Origin: Comamonadaceae bacterium 2PF
Lineage (GTDB): Bacteria > Pseudomonadota > Gammaproteobacteria > Burkholderiales > Burkholderiaceae_C
Direction of reading: 5' to 3'
NCBI GenBank assembly: GCA_005502875.1
Contig: SCMV01000019.1
Coordinates: 1-64,000 of the forward strand
DNA: 64,000 bases
This document shows positions 8,835 to 17,782 of this stretch, one piece after another. The position numbers and the translations under genes were made by a program. The notes below the pieces were generated by a model that worked only from the letters and a program-made list of their open reading frames with translations, made no database searches and was not told where the DNA came from. The first letter of the stretch is position 1. Each line of letters begins with the position of its first letter.

Positions 8835-11807
8835 ATGCTGCTGAACGACAAATCCCTCCTGGCCTGTGCTTGCGGGCTCACCCTGTTTGCATTGAGTGAC
8901 CCTGCTGCCGCGCAGTTTGCTGCCAGAGGCTCGTTTTCTGTGTCTCAGAGCGGTGCGGCCACCTATTCCGTGGCCATTCCGGTGCCAAAGGGCACTGGCG
9001 GCATCGAGCCTCAGCTGACGCTCAGTTACGACAGCCAGATGGGCAATGGGATCGCGGGCGTGGGCTGGACTTTGGCAGGCTTGTCCTCCATCCAGCGCTG
9101 CCCCAAAAGCCCTGCCATCGACGGTGTTCGAAGCGTGGTCAAGAACGACAGCAGCGACAAGTACTGCCTGGATGGGCAAAGGTTGCTGGCGGTTCAGGGG
9201 GCGGATGGGGCCGACGGCACGCTGTATCGAACCGAGCGAGAGTCGTTCTCCCGCATCACCTCCAAGGGTTCTCAGGGCACGCCGCCTGCAACCGGCCCTC
9301 AGCACTTCGTGATCAAGACGAAGGCGGGGCTGACGATGGAGTACGGCACCACCGCGGACTCGCGGATCGAGCTGCAAGGCGCTGGCAATGGCGTGGGGCC
9401 AGCACGTGCCTGGGCTTTGTCAAAGGTGTCCGACACCTCTGGCAACTTCATGCGCATCTCCTACACGGAAGACAACGCAAACGGGGTTTTCTATCCGAAG
9501 AAGATCGAGTACACCGGCAACTCGACCGCTGGCCGTGAGCCGGCCAGCACCGTCAACTTTGAGTACGAGTCCAGGAGCGATGCGGGCACGCAGTTCCGCC
9601 AGGGTTACCTCAGTCGCACCGGGCAACGACTCACGCGCATTTGGAGCACGACCACCACCGCCGCAGGCTCCACGCCTGCTGTGGTGTCGGCGGGTGAGAC
9701 CAGGCTCGTGTACGAGGGGGCTGGCAGCCCCACCACAGGCCGCTCCCGTTTGCTTGGCATGGCCCGTTGTGACGGCCCCGAACCCAGTGGCACCTGCATG
9801 CCGCCGATCGTTTTCGGTTGGACGGGCGCCGCGCCATCGTTCTCTGGCATCGACATCCCCTTGCCCGTGACGGTGCCCGTGCCCGTGCCATTCCAGTTGG
9901 TCACCGGAGACTTGAACGCGGACGGCAAGGGCGACTTCGTGGAGATCTTTGGCACGGGGTACACCTCCTTTGTCATGCAGCCCAACAACACCATCCTTCC
10001 CGTCACGAGGGCCTTTCCGAACGGGTGGGATTTTGGTGTGTCGTCTCAGTACCAGCTCGTCACGGGTGACTTTGACGGTGACGGGCGGACCGACTTCATG
10101 CAGGTGGGGGCCGCTGTCTACTACATGTTCTTGTCGAATGGCGACGGCAGCTTCACAGCGAAGTCCCCCGCCTCTGGCACACCGCTCGCTCCGGGGTTGA
10201 ACATCGGGTTGCCTGCCACCGGCTACACGGCCTTCATCGGCGACGTCAACGGCGACGGACGAACCGACTTCATGGAGTTCGGGCATGCAGGCACCTCGCA
10301 CGTGTTCCTCAGCAAGGGAGATGGCAACTTCACGCTCAAGACCATCTCCACGCAGGCGATCCCCAACGGAACGCTCCACACTGGAGCGAGTGTCTGGTCG
10401 ACCGTCTCGGTGCATGGCGCGGACTACGAAGGCGACGGCGTTGCCGACCTGATGGTTTCGTACAGTTGCGGTACCCAGTCTGACCCCAACTGTGTGACGG
10501 CCAACTATCACCGCGGTCTTGGCGACGGAGGCTTCGTTTCTGAGACGGGCCCGACATCCTTGATCAAGAACACGGGGGGCGTGGGGTGCGGCGCCAAGGT
10601 GGCGCCCTTCGGCGCGGTGATCGACATCACCGGTGACGGGTTGCCTGATTGCGCAGTTCAGCTCAAGGCCGGCGTCTACTCCTCGGTGGTGAACATGGGA
10701 GCAGGACAGGTCAAGACCGTGACGTATGACGCCTCCATGCCGGCGCACACCAGCTACACGATGACTGGCTTCATCTACGGCGACTTCAACGGTGATGGCC
10801 TGAACGACATGATCAAGATTCAGGACAACAAGATCTTCCGTTGGACCGCGAACGGCTCTGGCGGGTTCACCAAGTCCGCACCGGTGCCTTTGCCCAACGG
10901 CTGGGATGTTTCAGCTTTGGCCGTGGGCGGCACGCTCGCCGCTCAAATCATCGAAGGCGATTTCGACGGAGACGGGCGCTCTGATTTCGGCTTGCTTGGG
11001 CGCGGTCGCTTGTACGTGTTCCTCGCGGGGGACCCGTACCCTGATTTGATCTTGACCATCGAGCCAGGCTTGGGCCTCGGTGCCAAGATGGCCGTGAACT
11101 ACATGACCCTGCCGGTCGCGAGGGCTCAAGGGCGTTTTGTGCAGGAGGCTCAACCGGCATTTCCGATTGTCCCTGTCACGCCCAATTCGCTCGCTGTTGT
11201 CACCGAAGTGATCACCGGCGATGTGGCAGTCAACGTTTCCGCCACTTCGACGACCTATCGCTATGGGTCGGCCACGGTTGAGGCCGGTGTCGATGGCCGG
11301 GGGTTCACCGGGTTCCGGTGGGTCGAAGAGCGAGATGGCGTGACAGGCATGCTCAGTCGCACGTACTACCGCGAGGACTGGCCGTATCACGGTTTGGTCA
11401 GCGTCAACGCAAAGTACACCGCAGCCGCCTCATGGTCAGCGTCTGGAGCCTTTGATGACGGCGGCGCTTTCAGCAAGGTGATCAAGACCCGCTATGCCTG
11501 CGCCAAGGTCACCTCGGGAGCCCTGCAAGCCTGTCCTGCCAAGCCCGGATCGAGCGTGTTCGTGTACGCCGATCAGGTCATCGAAGAGGGCAGGGATTTG
11601 AGTGGCGTGAAGATGCCATCCACCCAGACCACAACAACGTTCGATGCCTTTGGCAATCCCCTGACCGTTCAGGCCAAGACCCTGCTGCCCACGGGTGAGG
11701 ACAGTGGGCATTCCAAAACGACAACCAACGTTTACAGCAACGACCAGACCAACTGGATCTTGGGGCGCCTGTTGCGAGCAACGGTCACGGCCACCGCACC
11801 GAAGTGA
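8835..11807 (+). CDS. SpvB/TcB-like FG-GAP repeat protein, toxin module 2
   Basis: A 990-residue paralogue of the 376-3456 protein. Starting at ATG 8835 gives a clean signal peptide ending PAAA-Q at about residue 27. The SpvB-type N-terminal domain (SYDSQMGNGIAGVGW and following) is followed by seven FG-GAP-like repeats near residues 357, 411, 468, 528, 595, 648 and 707, then a TcdB-middle-like segment. Unlike its paralogue it is uniformly GC-rich. The RHS gene follows after 41 bases. The predicted role is the B half of an exported B-C cocoon around the RHS tip. The ribosome binding site is weak. No promoter was recognised in the short gap after the terminator. Confidence 0.85.
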   Translation: MLLNDKSLLACACGLTLFALSDPAAAQFAARGSFSVSQSGAATYSVAIPVPKGTGGIEPQLTLSYDSQMGNGIAGVGWTLAGLSSIQRCPKSPAIDGVRSVVKNDSSDKYCLDGQRLLAVQGADGADGTLYRTERESFSRITSKGSQGTPPATGPQHFVIKTKAGLTMEYGTTADSRIELQGAGNGVGPARAWALSKVSDTSGNFMRISYTEDNANGVFYPKKIEYTGNSTAGREPASTVNFEYESRSDAGTQFRQGYLSRTGQRLTRIWSTTTTAAGSTPAVVSAGETRLVYEGAGSPTTGRSRLLGMARCDGPEPSGTCMPPIVFGWTGAAPSFSGIDIPLPVTVPVPVPFQLVTGDLNADGKGDFVEIFGTGYTSFVMQPNNTILPVTRAFPNGWDFGVSSQYQLVTGDFDGDGRTDFMQVGAAVYYMFLSNGDGSFTAKSPASGTPLAPGLNIGLPATGYTAFIGDVNGDGRTDFMEFGHAGTSHVFLSKGDGNFTLKTISTQAIPNGTLHTGASVWSTVSVHGADYEGDGVADLMVSYSCGTQSDPNCVTANYHRGLGDGGFVSETGPTSLIKNTGGVGCGAKVAPFGAVIDITGDGLPDCAVQLKAGVYSSVVNMGAGQVKTVTYDASMPAHTSYTMTGFIYGDFNGDGLNDMIKIQDNKIFRWTANGSGGFTKSAPVPLPNGWDVSALAVGGTLAAQIIEGDFDGDGRSDFGLLGRGRLYVFLAGDPYPDLILTIEPGLGLGAKMAVNYMTLPVARAQGRFVQEAQPAFPIVPVTPNSLAVVTEVITGDVAVNVSATSTTYRYGSATVEAGVDGRGFTGFRWVEERDGVTGMLSRTYYREDWPYHGLVSVNAKYTAAASWSASGAFDDGGAFSKVIKTRYACAKVTSGALQACPAKPGSSVFVYADQVIEEGRDLSGVKMPSTQTTTTFDAFGNPLTVQAKTLLPTGEDSGHSKTTTNVYSNDQTNWILGRLLRATVTATAPK

Positions 11808-11848
11808 ACCGCAGCTCGCTAGAAACTCAGAATGGATCGGGGAAACCA

Positions 11849-14800
11849 ATGAAGGCTCGAATTCAGTCCCACGCGCGGCGCATGACCTGGTTGCTGACAA
11901 CTGCTGCGCTCGCGTTCGTAGCTTCGCCTGCAGGCGCCGAGCTGGTGTCCTCCACCCGCGTGGTGGCCTACGACTACGAGGCGAGTTCCGGCCTCCTGCG
12001 AAAGGAAGTGATCGAGCCTGACAAGTCCGAGCTGTGCCTCGTGACCGAGTACGGCTACGACAGTTTTGGGAGCGTGACCTCGAAGCTGGCTCGCAACTGC
12101 AATGGCTCTGCGGGCTTGTTTCCTGGTTCGGGGGCGGGCGTCAACCAGGAGGCCCCTGCTCCCAACGTGGGGACGCCAGTTGGCTTGCTGGCGAATTTCC
12201 CCTCGCGCATCGTCGAGAAGACCGATCACGGCACTGACGGTCGGTTTCCGGTGTCGGTGAAGAACGCGCTGAACCACGAGAGCCGAACAACCCATGACGC
12301 ACGGTTTGGTGCGGTGCTCACGCAGACGGGGCCCAATGGGCTTTCGACCAAATGGTCCTACGACTCTTTCGGTCGACGTCGCCTTGAGCAGAAGCCCGAT
12401 GGCACAGGCTCGCTGTGGATCCATGCGTATTGCAAGACGGGCATCTACCCAACTGGCACAGACCTTTCTTGCCCAACCATCAAGGGCGTTCAAGCGGTCT
12501 ACAGCGTTCAGGTTTACCCCTTGCATGGTGTCGACGCGGAGGCTGGCACGTACGCTGGCCAGAATGGCGCCTACGTCAAGACCTACTTGGACGCATTTGA
12601 GCGCCCCATTCGCGTTGAAACACAAGGGTTCGACGGCGGGGGGAACTCCAGGCTTGTCTACGTTGACACGACGTACAACGCCAAGGGAATGGTGCACGAG
12701 AAGAGCGACCCCTACTACGCGGGGGGCGATGTGGCGCAGGTGCGTTGGACGACGCGCGAGTACGACGCATTGGGACGTGAAGTCCTGGTGACGGCGCCTG
12801 ACGGCGGAGAAACCACCACCACCTACGATGGCTTGACCGTTTCCGTGAAAGACCCGCTGGGGCGTGTGACCAAGTCCATCTCCGATGCGGCGGGCAGAGT
12901 TGTCGAGGTGATCGATGCCCGCAACAAATCCCTTAAGAAGACCTACACCGCTTTCGGTGCGGTGGAGCGCTCAACCGACTCTGCAGGCAATTCGGTGGTC
13001 ACGCAGTACGACGGGCGAGGTCGAGCGGTCAAAGTTCTGGACCCGGACCTGGGTGAGCAAACGTTCAAGTACGACGCTTTGGGGCAACTCAAGGAGCGTG
13101 TCGATGCCAAGGCGCAGGTCTTCACGTTCACCTACGACTTGCTGGGGCGCAAGCTGACCGCCAAAGACCCCAGTTCCACCAGGTACTGGCAGTACGACGC
13201 TTACGCGGATGGCTCCGCGTGCGCCAAGGGGCTCGGCAAGGTATGCGAGGTCGCCAACACGAACGGCTACCGTGCGCAGTACTCGTTTGACACCTTGGGT
13301 CGCCAAGTGTCCACTCGAACGCTGTTCGGCAGCGCACTCTATGTGTCGTCGGTGGAGTACGACGATCGCGGACGGGTATCCAAGTCTGTCTACCCTGGCG
13401 GGGAGTTCAGCGTGTCCTATGTGTACACGCAACTTGGATACCTGCTGGGCATCAGGAACGGACAAGACGAAACCAAGGTGTATTGGCGCGCTCTGGACAT
13501 GGACGCGCAAGGTCGCTACACCCAACACGCGCAGGGGAACGGCGTCGTCACCTTGCAAGCCCATGACCCGGATGGTGGATACCTGTCCCGAAAGGTGGCT
13601 GGTGTCAATGGCGCCATCCAGGATCACACTTTCTGGCGTGACAAGGTGGGCAACCTGTTGGCCCGTCACGATGGTGCGACGGGCGTGCTCTCGCGCTACG
13701 CGTACGACGAGCTCAATCGCGTCATGGGTGAAGAGGTGTCTGGGGGTGGGCTGACGCAGCCCGTGACCGTCATCCAGCATCACGATGACATCGGCAACAT
13801 CATCTACCGATCTGATGTCGGGGTGTACGCCTACCCTCCCAGTGGATCGAACAGCGTTCGCCCACACGCAGTCGTGGGTGTGTCCGGGCCCGTCAACGGG
13901 AACACCAATCTTCAGTACGCGTACGACGCCAACGGCAACATGCTGGGCTCGGCTACCAACGGCGTTGTCAATCGCATGGTGGGCTGGACGGCGGACAACA
14001 TGGTGGAGTACGTCCAGCAGTCAGTCGGCGGCCAAGTCCGGCGGGCCGATTTCCTGTATGGCATGGGCGAGGACCGCGTCAGAGAGGTTTACTCAGTCAA
14101 CGGCACCCCCCAACGCCAAACCATCTACCTGAACCCCCCGGGTGGGGCAGGCCTTTCCTACGAAGAGGAGACCAATGCCCAGCTGCAGGTCAAGAAGAAG
14201 TATTACCTGTCGGCTGGTGGCGTGGCCGTGGGTGTGGTGACCACGCAGACAGGCACGGCCACGAACACGAGGTACTGGCACACCGATGACCTGGGTTCGA
14301 TCGTGGCCGTCACGAATGAGTCGGGAGCGATCGTCGAGCGGATGGCGTACGAGCCCTTCGGCAAGCGACGCAACGTCAATGGAACGGCAGATGCGTCGGG
14401 CGTACTGGTGGCCGAAACCACGCGTCGTGGCTTCACGCAGCACGAGATGATGGATGGCATCGGCCTGATCAACATGAACGGGCGGATTTTTGATCCGGCC
14501 ATCGGCCGCTTCATGAGCGCCGACTATGTCATCGAGGATGACTTCGATCAGCAAACCTACAACCGCTACTCTTACCTTCAGAACAATCCTTTTGGTGGCG
14601 TGGACCCGACTGGGCATTGGGGCATCAAGAGCATCACCAAACCCATCAGCAAAGCTGTCAAGCAAGTTGGAAAGGCAGTCAGCAACGTTGGCAAGGCTGT
14701 CGCTGATGTCGGGAATGCACTTGAAGACACCTGGAAGAGCGTCTACCACAGCAGCGTAGGGCGCGCAGTCATCACCATTGCCGTGGCCTACTACACGGGA

Positions 14801-15700
14801 GGCTTGGGCATCGGTGAATTCTTGGCGGCAGGCAATTCGTTCATCAGCGCAGGCATGGCCAACGCCGCCGTGAGTGGCTTCAGCGCAGGGCTGGTCGGCA
14901 GCAACGGGCACCTGAAGGCAGGCATAGAGGGCGCAGTCACGGCCGTTGCGTTCTACAGCGTTGGCACCGTCACCAATGGCCACAATCCGAAGCCGTCCTA
15001 CTTTGGCACGGCCGATCACGTTGCCAACGTCGCTGGCCATGCCCTGGTTGGTTGCGCCAGCAGCGTGGCGAAAGGCGGCGCGTGCGACGAAGGCGCTGCG
15101 TCGGCCGCGTTGTCTGCGTTGGTCACCCCCAAAATGCCCAGGGGGGAGCTGGGACTGGTTGCGCACGCGGCTGTGGGCGGCACCGCCTCCGTACTAGGCG
15201 GCGGCAAGTTCGCGAACGGGGCGGTAACTGCCAGCTATGGCTATCTCTTCAATGCAGTTGCTGGCGAGTTCAACAAGAAAACTGGTTTGTTGACGATGAC
15301 TGATACCGACACAGGTGAAACAGTTGTCGCAAGGTTTAAGTCTGGAGGGAGCTGGGGAGCTGAGTCAGCGCCGAATGGTACTTACGACATACTGTCCCGT
15401 TCTGGTCGGGCAGGTTTCTACAGGTTAGAAGCTTTGGATCCGTTTTATGGAGATGACAGAGTCGCCTTTCCAGGGCAACACGAGATGACTGAAATTCGGC
15501 TGCATCGACAAGGCGAATCGTTGGGTTGTGTTACCGCTTGTGATGCATCCGGGTGGCAGAAGATTGACTCGCTTTTGTCGAGGACGTCCACTCACACCAC
15601 CGAGGTGGACGCCAAAGGTGTATTAGCTCGAACTCTTGGCATAGGGTTGTCTAGAGAGCGTCTTCAAAATTACGGGACGTTGAAGGTTGTTGAGGATTGA
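11849..15700 (+). CDS. RHS repeat toxin with Tlde1/L,D-transpeptidase-like C-terminal tip, module 2
   Basis: A 1283-residue RHS protein. ATG 11849 has a CGGGGA binding site and gives a signal peptide ending AGA-E at about residue 30; an alternative GTG at 11804 overlaps the previous stop. YD repeats fill the body. The RHS core ends with PxxxxDPxG at about residue 923. A linker ending in YGYLFN leads to a tip of about 140 residues. In the tip, RLH then six residues then GC (His1219, Ser1224, Cys1227) matches the H...S-x-G-C signature of YkuD-like and Tlde1-type peptidoglycan toxins. That family cleaves or exchanges peptide cross-links in the periplasm. The tip DNA is AT-richer than the body. 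The next gene starts after one base and encodes a membrane protein, the likely immunity factor. Confidence 0.87.
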   Translation: MKARIQSHARRMTWLLTTAALAFVASPAGAELVSSTRVVAYDYEASSGLLRKEVIEPDKSELCLVTEYGYDSFGSVTSKLARNCNGSAGLFPGSGAGVNQEAPAPNVGTPVGLLANFPSRIVEKTDHGTDGRFPVSVKNALNHESRTTHDARFGAVLTQTGPNGLSTKWSYDSFGRRRLEQKPDGTGSLWIHAYCKTGIYPTGTDLSCPTIKGVQAVYSVQVYPLHGVDAEAGTYAGQNGAYVKTYLDAFERPIRVETQGFDGGGNSRLVYVDTTYNAKGMVHEKSDPYYAGGDVAQVRWTTREYDALGREVLVTAPDGGETTTTYDGLTVSVKDPLGRVTKSISDAAGRVVEVIDARNKSLKKTYTAFGAVERSTDSAGNSVVTQYDGRGRAVKVLDPDLGEQTFKYDALGQLKERVDAKAQVFTFTYDLLGRKLTAKDPSSTRYWQYDAYADGSACAKGLGKVCEVANTNGYRAQYSFDTLGRQVSTRTLFGSALYVSSVEYDDRGRVSKSVYPGGEFSVSYVYTQLGYLLGIRNGQDETKVYWRALDMDAQGRYTQHAQGNGVVTLQAHDPDGGYLSRKVAGVNGAIQDHTFWRDKVGNLLARHDGATGVLSRYAYDELNRVMGEEVSGGGLTQPVTVIQHHDDIGNIIYRSDVGVYAYPPSGSNSVRPHAVVGVSGPVNGNTNLQYAYDANGNMLGSATNGVVNRMVGWTADNMVEYVQQSVGGQVRRADFLYGMGEDRVREVYSVNGTPQRQTIYLNPPGGAGLSYEEETNAQLQVKKKYYLSAGGVAVGVVTTQTGTATNTRYWHTDDLGSIVAVTNESGAIVERMAYEPFGKRRNVNGTADASGVLVAETTRRGFTQHEMMDGIGLINMNGRIFDPAIGRFMSADYVIEDDFDQQTYNRYSYLQNNPFGGVDPTGHWGIKSITKPISKAVKQVGKAVSNVGKAVADVGNALEDTWKSVYHSSVGRAVITIAVAYYTGGLGIGEFLAAGNSFISAGMANAAVSGFSAGLVGSNGHLKAGIEGAVTAVAFYSVGTVTNGHNPKPSYFGTADHVANVAGHALVGCASSVAKGGACDEGAASAALSALVTPKMPRGELGLVAHAAVGGTASVLGGGKFANGAVTASYGYLFNAVAGEFNKKTGLLTMTDTDTGETVVARFKSGGSWGAESAPNGTYDILSRSGRAGFYRLEALDPFYGDDRVAFPGQHEMTEIRLHRQGESLGCVTACDASGWQKIDSLLSRTSTHTTEVDAKGVLARTLGIGLSRERLQNYGTLKVVED

Positions 15701-15701
15701 C

Positions 15702-16136
15702 ATGATCCAGAGGGTGACCATTTTTCTGATCGTTTTGGTCGCTATTTTTTCCCCATCCCTCGCTGGTGTGTGGATCGGGCTTTTCAAGTTTTATGGTCTT
15801 AGCATTGGTTTCACTGGATATGTGAAGTTGATGCCGGGGACGCTTCTGATGATATGGTCGGCAAAAGCTTTGCGGACGGCATCGATTAAGGTGTTGCTGT
15901 TCTATTTTTTGGTGGTTTCTGCTTGGGGCGGGTTGGCTTTTTGGGTTCTAGTTGCCTCGGTCCAAGGATCCAGTTTTTTTATCTTTCTGTCTGTGGCTGT
16001 CATGTACGCGTGGTTCATTTGGTTGCGGGCCTCACGCCATGGACTGGCGGGGGTTTTTTTTCTGAGTTTGTTGTTGGGCCCACTGATGGTCTTTGCAAAA
16101 GTTTTGGAACTTTTCTACAAAGAAGTTTTGCTGTGA
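15702..16136 (+). CDS. Polytopic membrane protein, candidate immunity protein 2
   Basis: A 144-residue, almost wholly hydrophobic protein with about four transmembrane segments and no recognised domain. ATG 15702 was chosen because GAGG lies six bases upstream; a TTG at 15687 is an alternative. It follows the RHS toxin stop by one base, is AT-rich like the toxin tip, and its stop overlaps the GTG start of gspG (GTGA). The position suggests immunity to the L,D-transpeptidase-like tip. The topology also allows an accessory role in the secretion machine. Neither role is shown by the sequence itself. Confidence 0.6.
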   Translation: MIQRVTIFLIVLVAIFSPSLAGVWIGLFKFYGLSIGFTGYVKLMPGTLLMIWSAKALRTASIKVLLFYFLVVSAWGGLAFWVLVASVQGSSFFIFLSVAVMYAWFIWLRASRHGLAGVFFLSLLLGPLMVFAKVLELFYKEVLL

Positions 16137-16558
16137 AAAACAAGGCACGTGGTTTCACTCTTCTCGAGCTGCTTGTGGTCATGGTGATCATCGGGCTCTT
16201 AGCATCCTATGTCGGCCCTCGGTTTTTTGACCAAATTGGTAAGAGCGAGGCCAAGGCCGCCAGGGCGCAGCTGGATGCATTGAGCAAAGCGCTGGACACC
16301 TATCGTTTGGACACAGGGCGGTACCCGACCGCAGAACAGGGCTTGAAGGCCCTGAACGCCCAGCCCCAGGGCGAGAGTCGCTGGCGTGGTCCTTATCTCC
16401 AAAAGGAGGTTCCGCTCGATCCTTGGGGGTTCCCATACCACTACAAGGAGCCCGGTGGCGACAAGCGAGACTACGACCTGCAGTCGCTTGGCAAAGATGG
16501 ACAGCCAGGTGGCGATGGAGATGCCGCTGACATCTCCGTGTGGCAATCTGGACGCTGA
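16133..16558 (+). CDS. gspG: Type II secretion major pseudopilin GspG
   Basis: A 141-residue type IV pilin-like protein that polymerises into the pseudopilus of a type II secretion system. The start is the GTG at 16133, overlapping the previous stop. The seven-residue basic leader KNKARG is followed by FTLLELLVVMVIIGLLA, the prepilin peptidase site with Glu at +5. The C-terminal part has the GspG-typical pattern TAEQGLKAL, WRGPYL and PLDPWGFPY, with a Gly/Asp-rich calcium-binding-type end (DGQPGGDGDAADI). It opens a tightly packed operon running to 25197. No prepilin peptidase gene lies in the window, so that enzyme must be encoded elsewhere. Confidence 0.92.
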   Translation: MKNKARGFTLLELLVVMVIIGLLASYVGPRFFDQIGKSEAKAARAQLDALSKALDTYRLDTGRYPTAEQGLKALNAQPQGESRWRGPYLQKEVPLDPWGFPYHYKEPGGDKRDYDLQSLGKDGQPGGDGDAADISVWQSGR

Positions 16559-16585
16559 GGGCACCAAACGCGAGGCTCGGCGGAC

Positions 16586-17782
16586 GTGAAGTTCGAAGTC
16601 GAAGTATTCAAAGGGCGTCAGGCGCCTGTCAAGCTGCTGATCGAGGCACCCGATGGCGAAGCCGCGTGCCGCGCGGCCATTGACCAAGGCTGGGTGGTGT
16701 TGAGCCTTCACACAGCGGGCAGCATCATGTCACTCGGGCCAAGGCCTTGGGCAGACGTCGGCGTCAAGGGTGCAGACCTGCTCGTCTTTTTGGAGCAGCT
16801 TCAATCGTTGTTGTCGGCTGGCTTGAGTGTCATCGAGGCCCTTGAGACCCTCCGCAAAGGCGGTCAAGGTGCTGGGCGCTTGGCTTTGGACGGGGTGATC
16901 ACGTCACTCAAGCAAGGGTTTCCGTTTTCGACCGCCCTGGCTCGGCAAGGCGGTTACCCAGAATTGCTTGTGGCATTGCTGCGGTCAGCCGAGCAAACGT
17001 CTGATTTGCCTGAGGCCCTCGAACGGTTCAGGGAGCACGAAGAAAAGGCGGCAAAGGTCCGTCATCAACTGTCTTCTGTGGCGCTGTATCCTGCGTTGCT
17101 GACCGTGGTTGGTGGAGGCGTCATTGCATTTTTGATGTTGTACGTGATGCCGCGCTTTGCCCGGGTCTTTGAGGGCATCAGCCAGCTGCCGTGGTCGGCG
17201 CAGTTGATGGTCGCCTGGGCCAACCTGTTGCGTCAGCATGGCGGACTGATGGCCGTGGTAGCGCTAGCGGTGGCTGCGCTGATTGCGCTTGCCATCGGGT
17301 CGCCCCAATGGCGAGCGCGCCTGCTGGGCGTCGTGCTGCATTGGGGGCCACTGGCCTCGATCATGCGAACCTATCACCTTGCGCGCTGGTATCGAACCAT
17401 CGGCATGTTGGTGGCGGGCGGAGTGGCCTTGCCCGAAGCGCTGGCACTGGCTGAGCCCGTTCTGCCTGCGTCCTTGCAGAAAGGGGCGTCGGTGGCCGCC
17501 TTGTCCATGCAGTCGGGCTTGGCACCCTCGCAGGCGTTTGACGGCGCTGGGATGGCGACACCAGTAGCCTCTCAGCTCATCAAAGCAGGTGAGCGTTCGG
17601 GCGACGTGGGCATCATGCTGTTGCGCGCAGCGTTGTTCCATGAGAATGAGGTCACAAGGAACCTGGAGAAGACCATGCGTGTCCTCGAGCCACTTGTCAT
17701 GACATTGGTGGGCATCGGTGTCGGTGTGATCGTCATCCTCATGTACCTCCCCATCTTCGAGCTGGCTTCAGCCATCCAATGA
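16586..17782 (+). CDS. gspF: Type II secretion inner membrane platform protein GspF
   Basis: A 398-residue platform protein of the GspF/PilC/MshG family that links the ATPase to pseudopilus assembly. It starts at GTG 16586. Two T2SSF domains are visible (about residues 70-190 and 270-395), with hydrophobic segments near residues 170-195, 210-235 and 370-392. Its stop overlaps the ATG of the ATPase gene (ATGA). The gap to gspG is 27 bases. Confidence 0.88.
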   Translation: MKFEVEVFKGRQAPVKLLIEAPDGEAACRAAIDQGWVVLSLHTAGSIMSLGPRPWADVGVKGADLLVFLEQLQSLLSAGLSVIEALETLRKGGQGAGRLALDGVITSLKQGFPFSTALARQGGYPELLVALLRSAEQTSDLPEALERFREHEEKAAKVRHQLSSVALYPALLTVVGGGVIAFLMLYVMPRFARVFEGISQLPWSAQLMVAWANLLRQHGGLMAVVALAVAALIALAIGSPQWRARLLGVVLHWGPLASIMRTYHLARWYRTIGMLVAGGVALPEALALAEPVLPASLQKGASVAALSMQSGLAPSQAFDGAGMATPVASQLIKAGERSGDVGIMLLRAALFHENEVTRNLEKTMRVLEPLVMTLVGIGVGVIVILMYLPIFELASAIQ

